Assembly: GCA_029891345.1 (NCBI GenBank)
Contig: CM057002.1
Span: forward strand, 16,382,295-16,446,294
Direction of reading: 5' to 3'
From: Dryococelus australis
Taxonomy: Eukaryota; Arthropoda; Insecta; Phasmatodea; Phasmatidae
DNA length: 64,000 nucleotides
In this document: positions 57,077 to 64,000 of the stretch, piece after piece
Layout: each line of letters begins with the position of its first letter
Numbering within the stretch: the stretch's first letter is position 1
Notes under the pieces: model-generated
The model's input: only the letters and a program-made list of their open reading frames with translations
What the model was told of the DNA's origin: nothing
The model's database searches: none
Made by a program: the position numbers and the translations under genes

Positions 57077-57212
57077 GTTTTACCTGGGCTACTGGCAGGA
57101 AGGGCTGGGCAAGTTCTTCAGCTTCGGCGGCCTGGGAGTGTGGACCCTTATTGATGTCATTCTCATCTCTCTGCACTACTTGGGACCTGCTGATGGCTCC
57201 CTCTACATATGA
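57077..57212 (+). CDS. TM2D3: TM2D3, last exon with second membrane helix and stop
   Basis: The acceptor TGTTCGCAG ends at 57076. The exon reads FYLGYWQEGLGKFFSFGGLG, then VWTLIDVILISLHYLGPADG and SLYI before TGA at 57210-57212. It completes the DRF motif and the TM2 domain, and ends with the invariant family C-terminus. Frame and phase agree with 49985-50128. Confidence 0.95.
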
Positions 57213-57258
57213 ACCATGCTTCTAAAATACAAGACTGATTTTAATCAACAACAAATGT

Positions 57259-57264
57259 AATAAA
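57259..57264 (+). promoter_or_regulatory. TM2D3: Polyadenylation signal AATAAA of TM2D3
   Basis: A canonical AATAAA lies 47 bp after the stop codon, giving a very short 3' UTR. A later cluster of AATAAA occurs near 58050. Confidence 0.65.
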
Positions 57265-58546
57265 GGAATTTTATATAATTGGTAAAGATTCCGCTCTATG
57301 GTCTTGTATAATTTTGGCTTTCATGAGCAAACCAATATGAAAGGTTTTAGCAGTAAATATAAGCCAGACATTTAGTGTCCCCATTTTGCTTTGAAACATT
57401 CTACATCATTTGCCCAGACCAGCCAGCCTTTGAAATATACATTTATAATTTTCATCTCTCGTGGCAGCCTTCTTTCTTTTAGGTTTTTATACAGATGACT
57501 GCTTATGAGAAAACTGACAGTTTTTATAAAACTAGTACGGTAAAAACTCATTAATTTAAAATGCTCAGGGCTAAATATTTTACTTCCAACTACATGTTTT
57601 CAAACTATCCAGTTTGGGAAAAAATTTGCAGACCAGTATGTTACTTGTTGTGGAATTCCAAGTCTCTCCTTCCGACGAAAAACAATATAGATTCTTTTCG
57701 AGTGACTTCACGAGCGGAGTCGGAATGTCTCAACTGCTCATGAGCAGTTGGCAGGCTAGAATTTCGTAGGTAAATCAATATGACGGGAGTCTGTATTAAA
57801 TGTGGCAGTGTATTTCAATGATATGGAAATAATGTGTAGTATAAAGTCAGTGCAGCATGTGTTTGTGTTGTATGATGTTTTACCTACACGTACATTTTCT
57901 ATATGAATAAGCATGAAAAGATTGGTAATAACTATTACAAACACGCACGTCTGTCAAACATTGTGCACAACATGATACAGGCTGTTTTACGTGTGGGAAG
58001 TTATTACAAGTACGTAAACTTACAAATACTCAATTGTAAATATTTATTCAATAAACTATTATAACCATAGCTTAAATATATCTTTATTCATCTCTTGAGA
58101 AACATGTGTTCGGTGGTCTAGTGGCTAAGATACATGCTTCATGAAACAAGTGTCTCCACAGCTTAAAATCGAAACTCTCCTCCTGCATAATTTTTATTTT
58201 GTCTAAATACGTGAAATACAGTTAGGTGATGATACGGGGGGTAACAACCTTTTTTTTTAAAAAAGCAAGCGTATTAGCTAAGTACAGTTGTATTTTGGCC
58301 CATATTAGCCTACAGTTTGGAATGTTTTGGGGCTGGCTCTGTTATAATCTATTAAGTGGGGTAGAGTTTGACAGTTCTAGAAAAGTAGCACGGCCAAAAT
58401 TTATCCTTCCACCATAGCTGTTTTGCCAGTGAAGAAAAAGACGTCTGTAAAGAAATGTTTAGTCCAATGCACACTTGCACTTTCCCCGTGGCACTGAAAG
58501 TCTTAACGTTATCTAACTTCCATCCAGTAATTAATGTAGGATATTA
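57265..58546. other. Intergenic sequence downstream of TM2D3
   Basis: It contains a perfect 20-bp palindrome at 57731-57750 and a weak tRNA-like segment at 58103-58190 (A-box-like GGTCTAGTGGCTAAGA, degenerate B-box ATCGAAACTC), possibly another SINE head. No gene is seen. Confidence 0.35.
57731..57750. repeat. Perfect 20-bp palindrome
   Basis: CAACTGCTCA is followed directly by its complement TGAGCAGTTG. It could be a dimeric factor site or chance; the central TCATGA is flanked by CAGTTG-type E-box halves. Confidence 0.4.
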
Positions 58547-58870
58547 TATACTATTGACCAAAAAGTAATTGGGCACCCGTTAGGTAGTTCAGTATGTCAG
58601 TCGACTTGTGTGGCCGCCGTACGCTGCAGGCCGGTGTAGAACCAGTTGACAAGGAGATGGCACGAGGTACATAGCTATTGGACCCTGAAATGTGAAATCG
58701 TCAAAAATAGGGTACAACCCATGGCTACAATCCGACAGTTTCACGCAGCAACAGGAGTATCGTTTTCCAATGGAACATCGCGTACAGAGGCCCACCAACT
58801 TGGATATTTCAGAAGAGCAGCTGCTTATAAGCCCCATATCACGACAAGCAATAAAGCTTAATTGTTAAAT
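58547..58870 (+). mobile_element. 5' end of a Tc1-like transposon
   Basis: The left end TATACTATTGACCAAAAAG, then TAATTGGGCACC, matches the usual Tc1 terminal repeat style. The following frame (58646-58861) gives a decayed helix-turn-helix: FHAATGVSFSNGTSRTEAHQ, then LGYFRRAAAYKPHI. This resembles the paired-type DNA-binding domain of Tc1 transposases. The catalytic part is missing. Confidence 0.65.
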
Positions 58871-59085
58871 CAATAAAAACAAAGACTGAAAAATATAATG
58901 CAAAAAATTAAATTAACAAATGCACAAAAAATTAAGAAAAGTAACTCATCATTACAGGAGACTATGCCAACTACAAAATGTGTACAGTTTTTTCATTACA
59001 AAAAGTCTGAAAATCAATAAAAATATTTTAAAATAGGTCTGACATTTCAAGCTCAAAGCCTCAATGCAAGGTTTTCATTTCCAAC

Positions 59086-59738
59086 CATTCAAATACTTGC
59101 CAAGTCGTTTAGATTTTCAATTTTCTCCACAACTTTAGCTTCAAGTCTGATTTTCTTCTTCTCATCTTCAAGTTTTTGCATGGCTTCAGAAATTTTTTGT
59201 TTCTCATTGTGCTTTTTCTTTTGCAACAAGAAACTTTTTTTTTTTTTATCTTCTAAATGCTGTACATATCTCTTGTGAGAATATTTCACAGATAGGAGCA
59301 TTTTTTGGTCAATGGGAATGAGCTCTACTCCTCCAAAGTAACGAATGGCATCCAACACATGTCTTTGTGCTACAAGAGACTCTACAAGGATAGCCTTATT
59401 GACAGAAAATCCACTTTCAACAGATGCATTCCCATGTGAAATGAGCAGGCACAGTTTGAATATGTGCCACAGTTCACCATATATATTTGTGCCTAATACA
59501 CCAGCAAAGAAATCATGCTTGTTTCTGGCTCACCAGCAAGAAATCTGCTAAATTCAATTTCCAATGTTTCCTTTGCATCTTGACAAAGGAAAAGGTATGG
59601 AGTCTTTGCTTTTTCAGCAACAGATTCTGAGATTCTGTCAGCCACAAATAGTGCTTGCAAGACAACATTAAATCTTATCTGACCAAGTTGTGGGTTATGG
59701 GCAATAATTTGTAGATTTAGTGAAGTTAATCCTTGCAC
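59086..59738 (-). pseudogene. hAT-type transposase C-terminal fragment
   Basis: On the minus strand the frame covering about 59510-59089 reads GELWHIFKLCLLISHGNASV, then ESGFSVNKAILVE and LVAQRHVLDAIRYFGG, and ends in a Lys/Glu-rich coiled tail. The LWHIF..SHGNASVESGFS block is the hAT C-terminal dimerisation region. Upstream, 59493-59738 in another frame supplies the preceding segment (FVADRISESVAEKAKTPYLF), with a frameshift near 59510. It ends where the Penelope-like element begins. Confidence 0.6.
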
Positions 59739-59790
59739 CAATTTGTACTTAAGTGGGCTCTTCTCTTGCAATTTGTACTTAAGTGGGCTC
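59739..59790. repeat. 22-bp direct duplication at an element junction
   Basis: CAATTTGTACTTAAGTGGGC with TC after it occurs at 59739-59760 and again at 59769-59790, period 30 bp. It sits exactly between the hAT-like fragment and the first readable Penelope codons, so it may be a junction product of the insertion. Confidence 0.8.
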
Positions 59791-61500
59791 CCCCAGGGCA
59801 CAACCACAGTGATCCTTAACAAAACAGACTACATACTAGAAGCAGAAATACAACTCAAGGACACATCCACCTACGAACGTCTAAGAGAAGACCCAACCAC
59901 CAGATTCTGTGACCACATTAATCCTTGTGTCCCATGGCCCCTTCAATACCGATCCGATGCTTCAATAAAACTTCCCATCCCACCAGTTGTGTACCTGCTT
60001 CCGAAGATGCACAAGGATCAATGGTCACCTCCAGGACGTCCCATTGTATCAGGGATTGGTAGCCCCACTGAGAATCTCAGCTGTTGTAAATGCCCACCTT
60101 CAACCTTGGGTACAGCAGCTTTCATCCTATGTCGAGGACACTGGCCACTTCCTGGAACGCTTGGAGACATCTGCGTGCCATTCTCCAAGATGCATACATG
60201 GTCACCATAGATGTTGATGTGTGTGTAAACCAGCATTCCCCACTCATCTGGATTGTCTGCCACAGAATGCTACCTCAAAGGACACCCCCCACACAGCAAA
60301 CTCTCTATGGCATTCCTTATTGAACTCGCCAGGTTAACCTTCAGCAAAAACAACTTCAGATTTCAAGACTCACGCCACCTTCAGGTCAAAGGCACAGCAA
60401 TGGGTACATGTATGGCCCCATCCTATGCCAATCTGTTTATGGGCCAACTAGAAGAAAACTTCAGTCACCAACCACACTGCTGTATGCGTTTCAACGACCT
60501 TTCTAACCAATTTAAACACATACAGTACATTTAAGTTCACATGGTCATACTCCTAGATGTTGAACTCACAATGGCACAATCCAAACTGCTGTACACACCA
60601 AACCCACCAACAACCTCCAGTACTTACATTTCGACAGCTATCACCCACACCATTCCAAAAATCCATACCGTTCTCTCGCCATAAGGGCCAAACATATCTG
60701 CTACACAAACCGTGATCTCAACAAACAGTGTGAAACAATAGCCAGAGCATTCCTTGACAGGGACTACCACAGGCACCTTGTCCACAAACAGATTCAGCAA
60801 GCCATCTCAAACACGGGAACACAAACCAAGGTCAACCACTCTGATATTCCTCTGGTGGTCCCATACCACGAAGGCTTAAACTTGGAAACATTCTCCTCTG
60901 GATACAAAATTCTAGCTTCTTCACTGCAAACACAAGACCTGCTTTCCAAACCACCCAGATTGGTCTTCAAAAGGCCACCTAACCTCTGCAACAAACTGGT
61001 TTGTCCTTAGCTGTAGCCCACCACATATGTCAATCAAACTATGACTCCCAAAGAATCCCTCCCCTGCTGGTTTGTCCTTAGCTGTAGCCCACCACATATG
61101 TCAATCAAACTATGACTCCCAAAGAATCCCTCCCCTGCAAAAGCGCTTGCTGTGGCACCTGCACCATTCACCAACCCTCAACTCCTTTCAACAGTAGATT
61201 CACTAACCATACATGCCCTATCCAAGGCAATTATGACTGTGCAACACAAAATCTGATTTATCAGCTACAGTGCCAACACTGTAATGCAGAATACATCAGC
61301 CTCACTATCAACACTCAGGCAAAGAATGAATGGCCACAGAGCAGATACCAAACAAGCCACAGCTGGCAACATCAATAACCTACAGGACAAACCAGTTGTA
61401 GCACATGCAGCATCTCTCAACAAATATGATTCCTGCTATAGTACCAAAGTTGTGAAGAGCCCTACTACCTTCAAGCAATAGCTCAGAACTTAAGACTCTG
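59791..61500 (+). pseudogene. Penelope-like RT and GIY-YIG endonuclease, broken
   Basis: Readable blocks in order: TTVILNKTDYILEAE; YLLPKMHKDQW (PLE hallmark LPKxHK); RPIVSGIGSPTENLS; motif A region TIDVDV; KGTAMGTCMAPSYANLFMGQ (strongly conserved motif B region); then, after a jump without the catalytic YxDD, SLAIRAKHICYTNRDLNKQC and RPPNLCNKLV. The endonuclease shows ACCGTCTIH, LIYQLQCQHCNAEYIS (equivalent to GIY-YIG) and RQRMNGHRADTK. Several frames are used. Loss of YxDD means no polymerase activity. Confidence 0.85.
60996..61137 (+). repeat. 71-bp tandem duplication inside the Penelope-like frame
   Basis: Two identical-looking copies start at 60996 and 61067, each beginning CTGGTTTGTCCTTAGC and ending CCCTCCCCTG. 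A 71-bp period is not a multiple of three, so it shifts the frame between the RT and endonuclease parts. The lack of visible differences suggests a recent event. Confidence 0.9.
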
Positions 61501-61558
61501 GGAATTAGCTCACCAATTTTTAACTAAAGCCAGGCAGCCACCAGGCCTCAATATAAGA

Positions 61559-62192
61559 TACCGTATTTACTAGTGTATAGCGTGCCCTTTTCCCCCCAAA
61601 ATAAAGAAAAAAATTTCTCGGGTGCGCGTTATACAAGGGGAGAAAAGGGGGGAGCAAAGGGAAATTGTAGCCATAAATCATCATGGGAAGAGAGGTGGCG
61701 AGACTGTCGTCTCATCTCTCCTCACCCTTTTCTCTCAGCGACCCTTCAGTAGTGTAGGTCGCATGCCGCTCCTTTTCCAGGCTGCCAACTGAAGGCATCC
61801 TGTCTCGCTGCAAATTGGAGCTCCCATGTATTCGTGGCCCCTCTGTCTTGTAATAACACCCAAATGTTGCCGGCCGACAATTCCACCATCCTTCTGTTTC
61901 TGTGGCAGAGGCTGGCAAGTAATATTCAGGGTGGGGGAAGAGAGACTAAATGGAGAAAAATAAAAACGAAGCCGGAAATGTTTAGTGGGAGCAAGAGGGT
62001 TCGGGATTTTTTTACTTTTTTTTTTTCACCCGAGTTATGTAAATAAAGTATTTTCCAAACACACCACAATCACCACACATTAATGCGAAAAAGAATAACT
62101 TGTTCCACATGGTGCCACAAATTTATATTTTTAAAAATTCCTGAAAATTGTTGCAGAAATCATGGTGTGCCTATACATGAGTAAATATGGTA
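61559..62192. mobile_element. TA-flanked MITE nested in the Penelope-like element
   Basis: The left end is TACCGTATTTACTAGTGTAT and the right end is ATACATGAGTAAATATGGTA, an inverted pair with a few mismatches, bounded by TA on both sides as for Tc1/mariner-IS630 targets. The 634-bp interior has no transposase. It splits the coding and 3' parts of the Penelope-like element and is therefore younger than that element. Confidence 0.75.
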
Positions 62193-62311
62193 ATAATAGC
62201 TCCTTTCTATACCTGCAAGTTTTCAATTTTCCCATCCCATCTTAGTTTGACACCAGGTCGATAGGTTTACTACTAACACCGCCCTTCCACCATACTGCAG
62301 TGTCCTACAAC

Positions 62312-62361
62312 TTGCAGCCTGATGAAGCTGGCTTAGCCAGCGAAACATCGCGATCGCGCAA
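62312..62361 (+). ncRNA. Hammerhead-ribozyme-like motif of the Penelope-like element
   Basis: CTGATGA (62319-62325) and GAAAC (62342-62346) flank a perfect 6-bp hairpin GCTGGC-TTA-GCCAGC (62327-62341), the hammerhead core and stem II. TTGCAGC just upstream (62312-62318) can pair with GCGCAA (62356-62361) with one bulged A, giving stem I, and the base before the predicted cleavage site is C (62355) after T (62354). Stem III would be very short (ATCGCGAT region), a known feature of hammerheads in Penelope-like elements. One extra A (62326) before stem II departs from consensus, so activity is uncertain. Confidence 0.5.
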
Positions 62362-62470
62362 CCATGTGAAGACACTGTCATCCTACTTTGAGCATGCCTT
62401 TTGACAAGTACCAGCCTGCGAGTACTTGGATTCTTGTCCATATATTGTTAGTAGCCTAGCGGCCTATTTG

Positions 62471-62924
62471 CATTCTTTACATAAATAACTTAATTTTGTT
62501 TTCATGCCAGTGGATATTTAAATGGATACAAATCAATTCGGTAAAACTAGTGCTGTGCAATATATTGGATAAGGTAGCGTAAAGATATGCTCATAGGATA
62601 TAATTTTACTAGGAAGATGCCTATTAAATAAAACCAATGTTATATTTCAAAACTTGAACTCTGCACACAGATTTTTAAGGGTCAAAATTAGAGAACTGCT
62701 TAGAACAGCAGCAATCTGATGGCTGCAGTCTCAGGAACTATGGACACTTTTACAACCAAGGTTGTATTACTACTCTTTCATAGCACAGCTGTAAAAATTA
62801 ATGGGCGCCTTACTGAAAATAAGGTAGCACACATCAACAAATAATTTCAGGGTTGCTACATGTAAAAAAACTGCAAAAATTTGAGGAATTAAAATTTTTT
62901 CGTAAGGTTGTAAATTCCTTTCAT
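62471..62924. other. Unassigned sequence between Penelope-like element and satellite
   Basis: AT-rich with no recognised feature. Confidence 0.3.
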
Positions 62925-63745
62925 TTTCAGCTTCATGTCTTTGTGAAGTTGCATGTGAAGAGGCTTATAAAATAAAAGCTAATATACATAGGTTAATAAA
63001 ACATCCCACATGTTACTGGCAAGACAGAGTCATATGAAGTAATATTTAAAGGCCTGGGAGACTAGTCTCCAATTTCTTGTTTTACGCCTTCAAACATTGG
63101 ACTTTGTGCACAAGGGTGCTCCAAAGTCACATGCTCAAAGGTACACAAAAAAAAAAAAAAAAAGCAATGCAGGTAAATAGGACCTACCACATTTTGCTCG
63201 GAAGACAAAGCAGAGTAATATTAAAAAGGCCTATTTTTTTTTGCTATAGCCTTCAAATGTCTGAATTTGTTCACGTAGATTAACTGAATTCACACATTCA
63301 AAGGCCCATAGTATAAATACAAAACTTCAGTTATAGGTCCTATAACCAAAGTAGTTATTTTTTCTTCCACATTTTACACTTTGCTCACAAGACAGAGTGA
63401 TTTACAGTAATATTAAGACAGTGGGGAGTCACCTTTTTCAAACGTAGGAATTTGTTCAGATGGGTGATCCACAGTGGCATACTCTGCTCACAAGAAAGTG
63501 ATGTAATGTAATATTAAAATGTCTGGGGGACTCATCCCCAAATTCTTGCTATAAACCTTCAAACATTGGGGACTTAGTTCACACTGGTTTGCTTCAAAGT
63601 CGCATGTTTAGAGGCTTATTAAAAAATTAAACTTGGTAGGCTATTAAGACCCACTACACTTTATTCACAAGATTAAAAAGTGTGTAGGTTTATTTCAAGA
63701 TCTAGGGGACTCCTCCCAAATTTGTTGCTATAAGCTTGTACGGTG
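62925..63745. repeat. Diverged tandem satellite, about five monomers
   Basis: Recurring phrases appear in the same order: CCTTCAAACATTGG, TTTGTTCAC/TTAGTTCAC, CAAAGTC.CATG, GGCTTAT, CTCACAAGACA-type text, AGTAATATTAAA, and GGGGACTC.TCCCCAAATT. Their starts, at about 62930, 63088, 63249, 63425 and 63557, imply monomers of roughly 130-180 bp. A poly(A) run (63148-63166) interrupts one. Divergence between monomers is high. Confidence 0.6.
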
Positions 63746-64000
63746 TTGTGACTAACAAAAAATTGAGGAGTCCAGTGATCCTTGTAATATTATTTTACAC
63801 TACTATGTCTTGCTAATAGTGTGGTAGGGCCTATAGTTAGTTACAGCACAAAGTTACATTGGAATATTTTGAATAGGAAGGTTTTATGTTAATTTTATTG
63901 TTAGTGCAACCCTGTTACGAAGTTTTCCTGCTTACTAAGCTATAGAGAGATTGCACTTGGTCTTTTACAAATACACAAGTTTACTCCTTTAAAAGGTTTT
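63746..64000. other. Unassigned right edge
   Basis: Nothing recognised; the satellite may continue weakly. Confidence 0.3.

Larger units (their letters stand above)
26727..57212 (+). other. TM2D3: TM2D3 (almondex) gene, span from predicted second exon to stop
   Basis: Five exons are proposed: 26727-26844, 35914-36060, 46458-46579, 49985-50128 and 57077-57212. Introns are about 9.1, 10.4, 3.4 and 6.9 kb and are filled with repeats. All junctions are GT-AG and phases agree (0, 0, 2, 2). The product is a TM2-domain membrane protein with a Cys-rich ectodomain, two membrane helices around a DRF motif and the C-terminus GPADGSLYI. In Drosophila, almondex acts in Notch signalling at or near the plasma membrane or endosome; that role is family knowledge, not visible here. 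The exon with the signal peptide was not found, so the 5' end is incomplete. Confidence 0.85.
59791..62470 (+). mobile_element. Penelope-like retroelement, 5'-truncated, interrupted by a MITE
   Basis: Coding relics from about 59791 to 61500 include the RT of a Penelope-like element followed by a GIY-YIG-type endonuclease. A TA-flanked MITE (61559-62192) separates this from a 3' part (62193-62470) that holds a hammerhead-like motif. Lesions include a missing YIDD block, a 71-bp tandem duplication and frameshifts. RT plus GIY-YIG order is diagnostic for Penelope-like elements. The 5' part is absent; the element abuts an antisense hAT fragment. Confidence 0.85.

Noticed and set aside
62925..63745. 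CRISPR-like repeat array
   Set aside because: The units are diverged, unequal, and lack identical short repeats with unique spacers; the context is eukaryotic.

Overview
The window is a repeat-rich piece of an animal nuclear genome, most probably an arthropod and plausibly an insect with a large genome. The evidence is intron-split genes with GT-AG junctions, long AT-rich introns, and many decayed transposable elements of types common in insects (CR1, Penelope-like, Ty3/Gypsy, BEL/Pao, Tc1/mariner and hAT relics, tRNA-type SINEs). No bacterial operons, rRNA, intact tRNA genes or CRISPR arrays were seen. The species cannot be named from sequence alone.

Two host genes can be supported. (1) On the minus strand, 10275-10924 holds two exons of a NOL8-like nucleolar RNA-binding protein (RRM, then a conserved LAKESFL segment); the rest of the gene must lie further left or be lost. 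(2) On the plus strand, a TM2D3/almondex gene spans at least 26.7-57.2 kb. Four exons (35914-36060, 46458-46579, 49985-50128, 57077-57212) join in frame at GT-AG sites and end in the family's C-terminus. A fifth upstream exon (26727-26844) is predicted by phase and composition. The signal-peptide exon was not found. The two genes are arranged head to head, about 16 kb apart.

Layout: 1-5008, decayed Ty3/Gypsy interior; 5-8.9 kb, non-coding AT-rich DNA and a 330-bp GA tract; 8.9-15 kb, several copies of one repeat family around the NOL8 exons, one copy with inverted arms of nearly 0.9 kb; 15-21.7 kb, mostly unassigned with a non-LTR 3' end, a TATA element and an orphan reading frame; 21.77-26.2 kb, an almost full-length CR1-type LINE on the minus strand whose ORF1 has coiled-coil and SGNH-esterase parts; 26.7-57.2 kb, TM2D3 with introns holding two diverged copies each of two large repeat families, paired MITEs, SINEs, a BEL/Pao gag scrap and a DDE transposase scrap; 58.5-62.5 kb, a Tc1 scrap, an antisense hAT-like fragment and a 5'-truncated Penelope-like element with a nested TA-flanked MITE and a hammerhead-ribozyme-like motif near its 3' end; 62.9-63.7 kb, a diverged tandem satellite.

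The most interesting leads are the hammerhead-like motif with matching stem I, the ~70-90-bp hairpin mini-elements that share the Penelope element's terminus, the long-inverted-repeat element with a conserved splice-donor-like site, and the 40.2/50.4-kb repeat family with a minus-strand promoter-like site and a shared reading frame. All alignments were made by eye, so repeat boundaries are approximate.
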